Position numbers and translations under genes: made by a program
The notes under the pieces: model-generated
What the model saw: only the letters and a program-made list of their open reading frames with translations
Databases searched by the model: none
What the model was told of the DNA's origin: nothing
NCBI GenBank assembly: GCA_963676355.1
Contig: OY781093.1
Location: forward strand, 2,542,001-2,606,000
DNA: 64,000 nucleotides
Direction: 5' to 3'
DNA from: JAGLOK01 sp963676355
Lineage (GTDB): Bacteria; Bacillota; Clostridia; Christensenellales; UMGS416
Part shown: one piece after another, positions 51,249 through 60,896 of the stretch
How the letters are laid out: the number at the start of each line of letters is the position of its first letter
How positions within the stretch are numbered: the first letter of the stretch is position 1

Positions 51249-51989
51249 ATGAGAGCAGATATATTTGCCATAAGCAGAAGAGGTGGACGCAATCATAACG
51301 ATGATTACTGCGGCTATATAAAATCCAAATCGGGCCTTTTTTTAGCGCTCGCTGACGGCCTAGGTGGCTACACAGGAGGGCAAACAGCATCAAGGATAGC
51401 TGTTGCCGCGGCGCTATCTATCGCAGCGCACTCTGCCGAAAATGAAAATCCTGAGCACATTGTTGCGCGTGCAATGGCCGCCGCGCATGAGTCCGTGATT
51501 CAGGGTCAGCAGGCTCAGCCTGAAATATCGCACATGAGAACCACCATGACCACTCTCAGCATTTCGTCAAACGGCAGTGCAAACTATGCGCACGTTGGCG
51601 ATTCAAGGATATACATTTTTAGAGACGGTGATATTTACCGTCAAACTTTAGATCACTCAGTGCCACAGCTTCTTGTCTCAAGCGGCAAGATGAAAAAGGA
51701 TAAGATTCGCTCATCCATAAATCGCAATCAGCTTTTACACTCCTTAGGAGACAAGAAAGACAACGAAGTAGAATATGGCGCGGATGTGTCGCTAAAGCCC
51801 GGAGATGCAATTCTTATGTGCTCTGACGGCTTCTGGCAATATGTTTATGAGGGCGATATTCTGGCATCACTGAAATGGGCGCCATCAGCAAAAAGATGGG
51901 TTCTCCGAATGGAAAGTATTTTGCAAGATGCCACAGTCAAAAAAAATGATAATGACAATTATTCCGCTCTTGCTGTAATTTTATCATAA
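51249..51989 (+). CDS. PP2C-family protein phosphatase
   Basis: A 246-residue metal-dependent Ser/Thr phosphatase. Metal-binding aspartates are visible in RNHNDDYCG, ALADGLGGYTGG, LMCSDGFWQ and the C-terminal KKNDNDNYSALAVIL. Motifs THVGDSRIY-like (YAHVGDSRIYIF) and the flap fit PPM phosphatases such as PrpC/Stp. No partner PASTA kinase gene is nearby, unlike the usual prpC-prkC pair, so this may be a stand-alone stress phosphatase. It follows uvsE by 31 bases and is ended by a shared bidirectional terminator. Confidence 0.92.
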   Translation: MRADIFAISRRGGRNHNDDYCGYIKSKSGLFLALADGLGGYTGGQTASRIAVAAALSIAAHSAENENPEHIVARAMAAAHESVIQGQQAQPEISHMRTTMTTLSISSNGSANYAHVGDSRIYIFRDGDIYRQTLDHSVPQLLVSSGKMKKDKIRSSINRNQLLHSLGDKKDNEVEYGADVSLKPGDAILMCSDGFWQYVYEGDILASLKWAPSAKRWVLRMESILQDATVKKNDNDNYSALAVILS

Positions 51990-51990
51990 C

Positions 51991-52020
51991 AAAAAAGCTC
52001 CGATTTCTCGGAGCTTTTAA
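51991..52020. terminator. Bidirectional terminator between the PP2C and htrA genes
   Basis: Arms AAAAGCTCCGA and TCGGAGCTTTT around TTTC form an 11-bp stem with A and T flanks, placed between two convergent genes and able to end both. Confidence 0.93.
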
Positions 52021-52030
52021 TCATTTCATA

Positions 52031-53275
52031 TCAATAATCTATTGATGACCCCAGTTTCACTTCAAAATCCAAAGTTTCTTCGGTTTCTGATCTATAGACG
52101 GTAAACTTGATTTTCTCGCCTACTTCGCTGGACATAACCATCGAATACAAGTCTTCAAATGCAAGTATCTCTTCCCCGTTCATGTGAGTTATGATGTCAC
52201 CTTTCTTAACGCCTGCATTTTGTGCTGGGCCGTCTTTTGTAAGTTCATCAATGTACATTCCACGCGGAAGATCATAATACTCGCTGTCGGCCTGAGTTAT
52301 TACACGTCCTGCGATTCCGATAAACGGACGAACTACCTCGCCATATTCCATAAGTTCATCAATAATAGGCTGAACCACATGGCTTGGGATTGCATATCCG
52401 ATTCCTTCTGCGCTTATAGCCTGTCCAAATCCGTTTGAACCTGCATAAACTGTCTTGAGCGTGTTTATTCCTATAAGCTGCCCTGATCCGTCAACCAACG
52501 CACCGCCGCTGTTGCCGGGGTTAATTGGCGCGTCTGTCTGCAACATTTCAAAGTGGATTCCATCAACTTCAACATCCACACCAACAGCACTTAATATTCC
52601 GGCTGTAACAATGGTAGTTGAAAAGTCGTCGGTTAAAGGATAACCAATGGCAATTGCAAGTTCCCCTGCTCTTGCGCTATCACTGTCACCAAATTTTAAA
52701 TATTCAAGACCTTTTGCTTCAATTTTTAAAAGAGCAAGGTCAACATATTGGTCGCTGCCTATAACTTCGGCCGTAAGTTCTTCGCCGTTGTTTAATGTCA
52801 CTGTAACTCTTGAAGCACCTTCAATTACATGGTTATTGGTTACGATATATCCATCTTCTGAGATAATAACTCCAGATCCTGATCCCTGAGGGCGCTCTTT
52901 TGTCTCGCTCTGTCTTCCAAATCCCTGAACAGTTGATGTTTCAGCGTAATTAATTACACCCACAACCGCTGGGCTCACATTTTCCACAATGTCCGGAATG
53001 GCATTTGCAGCACTGCTTATATATGAAACAGCTTTGCTTACAACCTGTGTTTCCTGAGCTTCTTTTTCTGTTCCATCTGCGTTTTCATTCTCAACACTTG
53101 GAGTTGGAGTGGTTTCCATAAGCTTGGTTTCCGTCGGATTTGTCCCAATTACAGGCACTATGTATTGCACCATAAGCACCCCTGCCACAACAATTGCTAA
53201 TATTGAAAGCGATATAATTAAGAATCCTTTTCCGGTTTTTTTAGGTTCTTTGTCGTAATAATCAAAGTCATTCAT
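52031..53275 (-). CDS. htrA: HtrA/DegP-type serine protease
   Basis: A membrane-anchored quality-control protease of family S1C. The 414-residue protein has a short cytoplasmic tail, a transmembrane helix (about 18-42), a Thr/Glu-rich linker, a trypsin-like domain with the triad His149 (TNNHVIEG), Asp179 (YVDLALLKI) and Ser256 (GNSGGAL), and one PDZ domain (about 320-405, with GVKKGDIITHMNG). It faces outward and degrades misfolded secreted proteins. It lies 84 bases downstream of a response regulator-histidine kinase pair on the same strand, as with CssRS-controlled htrA in Bacillus, so control by that pair is likely. Confidence 0.95.
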   Translation of the reverse strand: MNDFDYYDKEPKKTGKGFLIISLSILAIVVAGVLMVQYIVPVIGTNPTETKLMETTPTPSVENENADGTEKEAQETQVVSKAVSYISSAANAIPDIVENVSPAVVGVINYAETSTVQGFGRQSETKERPQGSGSGVIISEDGYIVTNNHVIEGASRVTVTLNNGEELTAEVIGSDQYVDLALLKIEAKGLEYLKFGDSDSARAGELAIAIGYPLTDDFSTTIVTAGILSAVGVDVEVDGIHFEMLQTDAPINPGNSGGALVDGSGQLIGINTLKTVYAGSNGFGQAISAEGIGYAIPSHVVQPIIDELMEYGEVVRPFIGIAGRVITQADSEYYDLPRGMYIDELTKDGPAQNAGVKKGDIITHMNGEEILAFEDLYSMVMSSEVGEKIKFTVYRSETEETLDFEVKLGSSIDY

Positions 53276-53359
53276 AAATAATACCTCCTAATAAGATAAT
53301 AGTAATACCTTATTTTTAACTTTTTTTGAACGGCATGTAAATAAATTAAATATAGTAAA

Positions 53360-54811
53360 TTAACTTTTTATATCTTCCTGTGCCAAGTCAAGGGAAAATG
53401 TGAAACTTGCGCCGGAACCCGGCTTAGATGTTGCTTTTATTGTATGTCCATGCTCTTCAATAATTTTTTTAACTATTGAAAGACCAAGTCCTGTACCTTT
53501 CTTTTCAGTATGTGACTTATCGGACTTATAAAAGCGTTCAAAAACAAACGGTAAATCTTCTCTTGGTATGCCTTCGCCTGTGTCTGTAACCCCAACCAGT
53601 ACTTTTCCATCACATTCATGAGACCACAGCGTAATCTTTCCTTCTTGAGGAGTGAACTTAATAGCGTTGTCTATGAGATTTACAAGCACCTGCTCAATCC
53701 TGTCCCAATCCGCACAGACCATGCAAAAATCCTGTTTAAAATTGACCTCAACGTCAATATTTTTATCTTCGATAATGTCAAGATATCTTATGAGTACACG
53801 CCTTATTTGCTCATTAATATCGTAGACTCTTTTATTAAGCGGGAAAGTGCCCGATTCAATCTGGGATAGATCCAAAAGCTCATGGATAAGCTTTTTAAGC
53901 CTTGTTGTCTCATCCAATATTATCTGAAGATACTGCTTTTGCTCATCGTGTCCTATTGTCCCATCATACATGCCCTGCGCAAATCCATGGATTGACGTAA
54001 GTGGCGACCTTAATTCGTGGGACACATTTGCCACAAAGCCTGTTCTAAGCTCTTCCTGCTTTGAAAGCTCTTCTGCCATGTCATTAAAACTTTGTGCCAA
54101 AAGTCCAATCTCATCATTCGATTGTATCTCAACTCTCTTTGATAAGTCTCCCTTTGCAATAGCCTTTGTCATGTGGCTCATTTCTTTAAGCGGCTGTGTT
54201 ATCTTTGATGAAGATATAAACACAAGCATAATAGAAACAAGAACAGCAATCACAAAAGATGTGAACATCTGTCTGAATATAGGTAATGAGTTTGGCGGCT
54301 CAAGATAGCTAAGCTCAGTGTGCGTAAAAACTGCCATTATTACTTTACCATCTTTAATAAGGGGTTGAGCAATTGAAAGCATAGGTTTGTTATTAAACCT
54401 TGTTTCAAATTCATTCTTCCAAACAATTTGTTTGCCCTCAAATACAGGCTTTAGGTATTCTTCAATCTCAGTTGGAGAAAGCTTTCTTTCATTGTCAGAA
54501 GCTTCATCATCCTGACCGCTCACCGACGCAATTTCACCACTTCCGCTTACTATCCATAAAACAGAGTCGCTCTTTCTCATTGAAAGTTGAATTGTTTCCA
54601 TGAAAATCATAACTGAATCCATATCAGCATTCAGCAAAGGCCCTTTAATCATTTCTGCAATTTCTTCAGCCTCTTCAATTAAGTCATTCTGTGTCAACTT
54701 CAAATAATTCATTCTGTATAGCTGTGTCATCACAAAACTTTGAAGAATCAGTATGAAAGTTGTTATCACCAAAAATGTTATCAGTATTCTTGAAAATACT
54801 GTACGGAACAT
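53360..54811 (-). CDS. Sensor histidine kinase
   Basis: A 483-residue membrane kinase: helix 1 (about 8-30), an extracytoplasmic region (about 31-178), helix 2 (about 183-202), HAMP (about 203-255), HisKA with His265 in NVSHELRSP, and a HATPase domain with NLIDNAIKFT, DTGEGIP and GTGLGLSIV. Similar to the BaeS/CssS-type kinases that sense envelope stress. Its ATG overlaps the stop codon of the response regulator gene (TAATG). With HtrA next downstream, a secretion or envelope stress role is inferred. Confidence 0.95.
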   Translation of the reverse strand: MFRTVFSRILITFLVITTFILILQSFVMTQLYRMNYLKLTQNDLIEEAEEIAEMIKGPLLNADMDSVMIFMETIQLSMRKSDSVLWIVSGSGEIASVSGQDDEASDNERKLSPTEIEEYLKPVFEGKQIVWKNEFETRFNNKPMLSIAQPLIKDGKVIMAVFTHTELSYLEPPNSLPIFRQMFTSFVIAVLVSIMLVFISSSKITQPLKEMSHMTKAIAKGDLSKRVEIQSNDEIGLLAQSFNDMAEELSKQEELRTGFVANVSHELRSPLTSIHGFAQGMYDGTIGHDEQKQYLQIILDETTRLKKLIHELLDLSQIESGTFPLNKRVYDINEQIRRVLIRYLDIIEDKNIDVEVNFKQDFCMVCADWDRIEQVLVNLIDNAIKFTPQEGKITLWSHECDGKVLVGVTDTGEGIPREDLPFVFERFYKSDKSHTEKKGTGLGLSIVKKIIEEHGHTIKATSKPGSGASFTFSLDLAQEDIKS

Positions 54812-55500
54812 TATCTCACCTCAAATTTGTAACCTACGCCCCATACAGTTTTTATCTTCCATGAAAGATCTGCGTCAAGCGGGAATTTTTCGCGAAGCCT
54901 TTTAACATGTACATCTACGGTTCTTGAATCACCGAAGTAATCAAATCCCCACACCTGCTCCAGCAGCTGCTCTCTTGTGAAAACATTGTTTTTATGACTT
55001 GCAAGGTAATATAAAAGCTCCATTTCTTTCGGTGGAAGCTCGATTTCTTTTCCGAAATAAGTGACAGAATAATTGTCCATATTAATTTCAAGTTCTTGAA
55101 ACTGAAGTATTGATGAAACCACTTCTTTAGGCTCGCTTCGCCTCATAACAGCTTTAACGCGAGCCATCAGCTCTTTTGGATCAAATGGTTTTACAATATA
55201 GTCGTCAGCACCTAGCTCCAAGCCAAGCACTTTATCAAAAGTTTCACCTTTTGCAGTTAGCATTATTATTGGTACATTCGATGTCTTTCGTATCTCGCGG
55301 CAAACTGCCCAACCATCTATTCCCGGAAGCATAATGTCCAACAAAACAAGCTTTGGCGCAGCGTTTTTAAACGCTTCAAGTCCTGTGTCACCTCTGTGGA
55401 CACATTCTACCGAATAGCCTTCCTTTTCAAGATAAAGCCTTATAAGCCTGCCTATATTTACATCATCATCAATAACCAGTATTTCAGGATAATCGTTCAT
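54811..55500 (-). CDS. OmpR/PhoB-family response regulator
   Basis: A 229-residue regulator. The receiver has the acidic triad near residues 11-13, the phosphoacceptor Asp55 (LLDIMLPG), Thr in MLTAKG and Lys in VKPFD; the C-terminal winged helix (about 135-229) ends KTVWGVGYKF. It is first in the minus-strand order regulator-kinase-htrA and overlaps the kinase gene by one base. It probably activates htrA and itself in response to envelope stress; no binding site was identified. Confidence 0.95.
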   Translation of the reverse strand: MNDYPEILVIDDDVNIGRLIRLYLEKEGYSVECVHRGDTGLEAFKNAAPKLVLLDIMLPGIDGWAVCREIRKTSNVPIIMLTAKGETFDKVLGLELGADDYIVKPFDPKELMARVKAVMRRSEPKEVVSSILQFQELEINMDNYSVTYFGKEIELPPKEMELLYYLASHKNNVFTREQLLEQVWGFDYFGDSRTVDVHVKRLREKFPLDADLSWKIKTVWGVGYKFEVR

Positions 55501-55596
55501 TTTTAATCCCCCATTATCTAGTGGTAGTATAACATTGCCTTAAATATACTATTTTTGTATGTACACAATTTGTTTATATTATAAACTAATTATGAA

Positions 55597-57132
55597 TTAA
55601 ATCTCATCAACAATTTTAGCTACATTTTTATAATGCGATTTAAGCGAAGGATATAGTCCCTTATATACTTCATAGAACTTATCATATACCTTTGCATTAT
55701 CCTCTATCGGCTTTTGACATGTGACCTGTTTTATAGTGGCATCGCATGCCTCAGGCACACTCGAAAATTCGCCAACACCTACACCCGCCAAAAGAGCCAC
55801 ACCAAGTGCAGGACCTTCTTTTGAGTTTATAGTACAAATATCTGTTCTAAACATATCAGCCATTATCTGACGCCATAGTTCGCTTCTTCCGCCGCCTCCA
55901 GATGCGCGTATTTCAGTAGTTGCAAGGCCTAGCGAACGCATTATGTTTAAGCCATCCAACAAGGAATATGACACACCTTCCATAACTGAACGAATCATGT
56001 GCCTTCTGTCGTGGCTTGCTGAAAGTCCAAAGAACACACCCTTTGCGTCAGGATCTAAGTGTGGTGCGCGCTCTCCCATTATGTAAGGAAGATAGATAAG
56101 TCCGCTGCAGCCGGCTTCTACAGCCTCAGCCTGAGTACCCATAAGCTCATAGGGATCCGTTCCAAGCCTTTCTGCCATCACTTGCTCAACTGAGCACATG
56201 TTGTCACGCAACCATCTATATGACAGTCCTGCGCCGTTTGTAACGCCCATTATGTGCCAAGCATTCGGAACTGCATGACAAAAGCTTTGCATGCAACCGG
56301 TTGGCTCGATTAATATCTTGTCTGTGTGTGCAAATATTACTCCGCTTGTGCCTATGGTAGCACTCATCACGCCGCTTTTTACTATACCGTTTCCAACAGC
56401 TCCTGCCGCCTGATCTCCAGCGCCACCGCCTACAGGAGTTCCTTCAGCAAGGCCTGTAAGTTCTGCTGCTCGTCTATTTATCTTTCCGCTTATTTCATAT
56501 GATTCATAAACAGGTGCAAGCCATTCATATTCAACGCCAAGCTTAGAAACCACCTCTTTTGACCACTCACGCTTTGGAACGTCAAGATACTGCATTCCAG
56601 ATGCATCAGACACTTCCGTTGCAAACTCTCCTGTGAGCATGAATCTAACATAATCCTTAGGAAGCAAAATCTTTGCTATCTTTTCATATATTTCAGGCTG
56701 GTTATCTTTAACCCACATGACTTTTCCTGCGGTAAAGCCAGTAAGTGCAGGATTTCCCGTAATCTCAATCAAACGCTCACGGCCTACAATATCCATTATT
56801 TTGTCGCATTGCTTCTGTGTCCTTTGGTCACACCATATTATTGAAGGTCGAAGTACATTGTTATCTTTATCTAAAAGCACCATGCCATGCATTTGTCCTG
56901 AAAGGCCAATGCCTTTAACTTCACTTTTTTTAACCCCAGTCTTAGCTAACACCTTTGAAATCGACATGTAGGTTGCTTTCCACCAATCTTCAGGATCTTG
57001 CTCCGCCCAACCCATTTTTGGCTGATACATAGGATACTCATAAAGAGCAGAGCCTACAGTGTTTCCCTTCAAATCAAATATAACGGTCTTTGTGCCTGAT
57101 GTTCCAATGTCTACTCCTAATAAATATGCCAT
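55597..57132 (-). CDS. xylB: Xylulokinase
   Basis: Phosphorylates D-xylulose to xylulose 5-phosphate. A 511-residue FGGY kinase with the phosphate loop LGVDIGTSGTKTVIFD at residues 4-19, the XylB-type substrate region GLSGQMHGMVLLD and RPSIIWCDQRT, GGGAGDQAAGAVGNG near 230 and the signature ASGGGGRSELWRQIMAD near 410. These motifs and the length fit XylB well, better than the other two FGGY kinases in the window. An upstream TTG start is rejected: the GGAGGAAG site lies between it and the ATG at 57132. No xylA, xylose transporter or xylR is adjacent. Confidence 0.92.
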   Translation of the reverse strand: MAYLLGVDIGTSGTKTVIFDLKGNTVGSALYEYPMYQPKMGWAEQDPEDWWKATYMSISKVLAKTGVKKSEVKGIGLSGQMHGMVLLDKDNNVLRPSIIWCDQRTQKQCDKIMDIVGRERLIEITGNPALTGFTAGKVMWVKDNQPEIYEKIAKILLPKDYVRFMLTGEFATEVSDASGMQYLDVPKREWSKEVVSKLGVEYEWLAPVYESYEISGKINRRAAELTGLAEGTPVGGGAGDQAAGAVGNGIVKSGVMSATIGTSGVIFAHTDKILIEPTGCMQSFCHAVPNAWHIMGVTNGAGLSYRWLRDNMCSVEQVMAERLGTDPYELMGTQAEAVEAGCSGLIYLPYIMGERAPHLDPDAKGVFFGLSASHDRRHMIRSVMEGVSYSLLDGLNIMRSLGLATTEIRASGGGGRSELWRQIMADMFRTDICTINSKEGPALGVALLAGVGVGEFSSVPEACDATIKQVTCQKPIEDNAKVYDKFYEVYKGLYPSLKSHYKNVAKIVDEI

Positions 57133-57278
57133 TTCTTCCTCCAATATTTAGATAAATTAATTTACATTTTAAACTTACATATAATATATCATATTCCTAT
57201 TTATGATATCAATTTTTATTATTATTTTATAATCAAATCAGCACAATGATTCGCATACTAAATGCCTTTGCAATCAGT

Positions 57279-59615
57279 CTATTTAAGAGACACCACTGTC
57301 ACTCCGTCTTCGCCTTCGCCATATCTGCCTAGTCTAAATGTTTTAACATGAGGATGGCTTCTTAAATGCTTTTGAATGTTTGCGCGCAGTATGCCTGTAC
57401 CTTTTCCGTGGATTATGTTTACCGTTTTTAGGTGCGAAGAATACGCACGGTCTAAAAACAAGTCCACTTCCATTATGCCTTCCTCGGAGTTTCTCCCGCG
57501 GATATCCAAGTCAGAGTTTACAGCCTCAAGCTTAAGTGAAGATCCCTTCTTTCTTGATACCTGTGTTTTTACCTTTTCCTGCGTTCTTTTCAAGTTGCGC
57601 ACATTTGTTTTAAGCTTGATAACTCCTGCCTGCACCTGCACTTCACCCTTTGAATTCGGTGCAGAAATAACAGTTGCCGGTGTGTTTGAATCCACAATCA
57701 TAACATTTTCGCCGGGTATCAAATTCTTTGGCGCTTCATTGTTTTGCTTTTTATCTGCACCATGTGAGCTCACACTCTTTTCTATTCCGCGAATGGCGTC
57801 TCGAGCTTGTTGAATATCCCTGTCCACATTGGAGGACTTCGCTTTTTTAAGCTGCGCGATTATCGTATCTGACTGTGTTTTTGCACGATCTATTATCTTT
57901 TTCGCCTCACGCTTTGCATCTTCTATCATGCGTTCACGCTGACGCTCTATACTCTCACTTGTTTCTTTGGCGCGCTTTTCATATATCTGAGTGTCTTTGC
58001 GCATTTTTTCAGCAAGCACACGCTCCTTATGAGCTTTTTTCCTGTGAGCATCAGCTTTATAGATTACATCCTCAAGCTTTTTAGCATCACTTGATATATG
58101 CTTTTGAGCAACTTCAATTACATCTTCTCCCAATCCCAACCTTTTTGATATTTCAAATGCATTGCTTCGTCCGGGCATGCCTATTTCCATCTGATAGGTA
58201 GGCGCAAGCTTGTCCACATCAAACTTCATAGAGGCATTTTGCACGCCTTCTTCGGATATGGCATATGCTTTAAGCTCACTGTAGTGTGTTGTAGCCATCA
58301 CAAGCGTATTAGTTTCTTTAAGCTTTTCTAATATAGATACCGCAAGAGCTGCGCCTTCAACAGGATCTGTGCCCGCTCCGAGTTCATCCAGCAAAATCAA
58401 GCAATTTTCAATGTCCCCGTTTAATATCGACACAATGTTTGTCATGTGCGACGAGAAGGTTGAAAGGCTTTGCTCTATTGACTGTTCATCTCCGATATCT
58501 GCATACACTTCCTTTTGAACGGCTATCTTGCTTCCCTCGTCTGCCGGGATGTGAAGGCCAGTCTGCGCCATAAGCGTCAATAACCCCGCAGTTTTAAGAG
58601 TGACTGTTTTACCACCCGTATTAGGTCCTGTAATTATAAGCTGTTTATAGCTTTCACCTATTATAATATTAACAGGCACAATCTCTTCACTAGGGATGAG
58701 TGGATGCCTTGCGTTTCTTAAAATAATAACGTTCTCATCCGGCAGTTCAGGGTATGTCGCTTCCATGTCCAAAGCAAGCTTTGCCTTCGCAAATACTAAA
58801 TCAAGCATCGCAAGCACTTCAAGCGCTTTTAATATCCCCTTGCCGTTGTTCGCCGTCTGATCGGAAAGCATGCGTAGTATACGCTCAATCTCATGGCGTT
58901 CTTTTATCTCAAGCTCACGTACGGCATTTCCCATCTCCACAGCCGCAGAAGGCTCTATAAATAGTGTTGCTCCAGTTGAAGAAACGTCATGTACGATTCC
59001 GGGCACATTTCCCTTATGCTCTGCCTTAACAGGAACCACAAGACGACCGTTTCGAATGGTCACAATAGCTTCTTGAAGATATGTAGATGAAGATTTCACC
59101 ATCGCTTCAAGCTTAGAGCGTATCTTTTGCTCATTGGCTCTTATGCTTTTACGAATGTTATAAAGCTCCGTCGATGCGCTATCGCTTATTTCTTCATCGC
59201 TTATAATGCACCTTTTTATCTCATTTTCAAGGTGTTTAATCTCTATTAAATTATATGCATAATCAGCCAACAGCTCGCCGCAATCATCATCTTTTTCTAT
59301 CGCGGTTTTTGTTATTCTTGATATGTTTAAAAAATCAGACACGCGTAAAAGCGCGCCGGCTGTCAGAGACCCTCCAATATTTGCACGCTCTATGTCTTCT
59401 TTTATGTCATAAAACGACCTTATTGGGCACTGCCCTTTTCGGTCAAGGTATGAAAGCGCTTGAGCTGTTTCATCTTGCATTCTTTTTATCCGAAGCTTTT
59501 CATTTATAGGCTCGGATTTTTCAGCAAGCAAAACTCCCGGTTCACTCATGCACAAGGCACTTAGCCTGTCTATAATCTTTTTATATTCCAGTGTTTTTAA
59601 TACTCTTTTACGCAT
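57279..59615 (-). CDS. mutS2: Endonuclease MutS2
   Basis: A 778-residue MutS-family ATPase without the mismatch-recognition domain. It has a core/clamp region (about 1-300), Walker A GPNTGGKT near 329, the Walker B DELGAGTDP near 410, a long charged coiled coil (about 510-620) and a C-terminal Smr nuclease domain with LDIRGRNSEEG and HGKGTGILR. In Firmicutes MutS2 acts on branched DNA and on collided or stalled ribosomes. It follows a polycistron-free region; divergent from the dctPQM operon across 226 bases. Confidence 0.96.
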   Translation of the reverse strand: MRKRVLKTLEYKKIIDRLSALCMSEPGVLLAEKSEPINEKLRIKRMQDETAQALSYLDRKGQCPIRSFYDIKEDIERANIGGSLTAGALLRVSDFLNISRITKTAIEKDDDCGELLADYAYNLIEIKHLENEIKRCIISDEEISDSASTELYNIRKSIRANEQKIRSKLEAMVKSSSTYLQEAIVTIRNGRLVVPVKAEHKGNVPGIVHDVSSTGATLFIEPSAAVEMGNAVRELEIKERHEIERILRMLSDQTANNGKGILKALEVLAMLDLVFAKAKLALDMEATYPELPDENVIILRNARHPLIPSEEIVPVNIIIGESYKQLIITGPNTGGKTVTLKTAGLLTLMAQTGLHIPADEGSKIAVQKEVYADIGDEQSIEQSLSTFSSHMTNIVSILNGDIENCLILLDELGAGTDPVEGAALAVSILEKLKETNTLVMATTHYSELKAYAISEEGVQNASMKFDVDKLAPTYQMEIGMPGRSNAFEISKRLGLGEDVIEVAQKHISSDAKKLEDVIYKADAHRKKAHKERVLAEKMRKDTQIYEKRAKETSESIERQRERMIEDAKREAKKIIDRAKTQSDTIIAQLKKAKSSNVDRDIQQARDAIRGIEKSVSSHGADKKQNNEAPKNLIPGENVMIVDSNTPATVISAPNSKGEVQVQAGVIKLKTNVRNLKRTQEKVKTQVSRKKGSSLKLEAVNSDLDIRGRNSEEGIMEVDLFLDRAYSSHLKTVNIIHGKGTGILRANIQKHLRSHPHVKTFRLGRYGEGEDGVTVVSLK

Positions 59616-59681
59616 TTTTTCATTATATCTTATAAAGCATTTTCAATCAATTGCAGAATTGATACATACAAGCTCTGTCCA

Positions 59682-59710
59682 TTGACAAAAAAAGGCATGA
59701 TATATATAAT
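59682..59710 (+). promoter_or_regulatory. Consensus sigma-A promoter of dctPQM
   Basis: Perfect TTGACA (59682-59687), a 17-base spacer and perfect TATAAT (59705-59710). The predicted leader of about 125 bases before the dctP ATG has no clear riboswitch, but contains a CCAAGCATGG near-palindrome. Confidence 0.85.
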
Positions 59711-59841
59711 ACATATCAGTAAATCAATTATTCCAAGCATGGAAAACACAAATTTATTGTAGCATGGCAGTACGGTAGGAAAATGGATAACTTGCTCAAT
59801 AGTTTTTTTGTGTTTAAAACTTAAAAGGGGAAGTATTTTTT

Positions 59842-60894
59842 ATGCAATTTTTTAAAAAAAGCAGCAAAATTCTCACATTAGTTATGGCATTGGTATTTAT
59901 CTTTTCGTTTACTTCATGCCAAGACTCAGCAAAAAGCGACAAAACTTACGAACTATCACTAGCCCACTTTTTCCCGGGAACTCATCCTGCGGAAACAGTT
60001 TTCATTCAAGGCTGGATCAAGGCTATCGACGAAGCAACCGACGGACAGGTTAAAATCACAAGCTATCCGGGCGGAACACTTCTTGCCGCACCTGATGTCT
60101 ATAACGGTGTAGTTGACGGCGTAGCAGACATCGGAATGTCATGCTTTGCATACACACGCGGACGTTTTCCCGTTCTCGAGGCATTTGAGCTTCCCGGTGT
60201 TACATATAACAACTCAAAAGTTGCAAGCAAAGTAGCATGGGAAGGTATTAAAGAGCTTGATCCTGAAGAAGTTCAAGACACTGAACTTATGATGGTCATC
60301 GCAACCGGCCCCGGAAACCTTTTTACAAAAGAACCCGTCAGAAATCTTGATGACTTGCAAGGCATGGAAATCCGCGCAACAGGCATTTCAGCCAACACGA
60401 TTGAACTTCTCGGCGGCATCCCCGTCGGCATGGCACAAAGCGAAACCTACGAATCGCTTCAAAAGGGCATTGTAAAGGGAAATCTTGCTCCAAATGAAAC
60501 ACTCAAGGGTTGGAACAACGCAGAAGTTACAAAGTATGTAACAACAACTCCGTTTCTCTATAATACATTGTTCTTTGTGACATTTAACAGCGAAAGCTGG
60601 AGCGCGATACCCGAAGATCTTCAGACAAAGATACTCGATGTTACAAACACCTATCAAGAAGAAGTCGGCATCGGCCTCTGGGACATGCAAAATGAAGAAG
60701 CTGTGACTTGGGCCACGCAAGAGCAGGGAGTCGAATTCATAGAACTTGCCGATGACGATAAAGCAGTTTGGGTGGAAAAAGTTCTGCCCGCACAAGAAAC
60801 ATACAAAGCTTCCCTTAAAGAGATGGGAATAACAGAAGATGTTATGGCTCTTGTAAACAAACTCGCAGAAAAATATAACGGTGAATATAAATAA
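59842..60894 (+). CDS. dctP: TRAP transporter solute-binding lipoprotein, DctP family
   Basis: The extracytoplasmic receptor of a tripartite ATP-independent periplasmic-type transporter. The 350-residue protein has a lipoprotein signal with lipobox FTSC (Cys26), so it is tethered to the membrane. Family segments are LAHFFPGTHPAETVF, the GVADIGMSCFAYTRGRFP region and DLQGMEIRATG, where the conserved arginine binds the ligand carboxylate. The ligand is therefore probably an organic acid, but which one is not decidable here. First gene of dctP-dctQ-dctM behind a perfect consensus promoter. Confidence 0.93.
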   Translation: MQFFKKSSKILTLVMALVFIFSFTSCQDSAKSDKTYELSLAHFFPGTHPAETVFIQGWIKAIDEATDGQVKITSYPGGTLLAAPDVYNGVVDGVADIGMSCFAYTRGRFPVLEAFELPGVTYNNSKVASKVAWEGIKELDPEEVQDTELMMVIATGPGNLFTKEPVRNLDDLQGMEIRATGISANTIELLGGIPVGMAQSETYESLQKGIVKGNLAPNETLKGWNNAEVTKYVTTTPFLYNTLFFVTFNSESWSAIPEDLQTKILDVTNTYQEEVGIGLWDMQNEEAVTWATQEQGVEFIELADDDKAVWVEKVLPAQETYKASLKEMGITEDVMALVNKLAEKYNGEYK

Positions 60895-60896
60895 AC

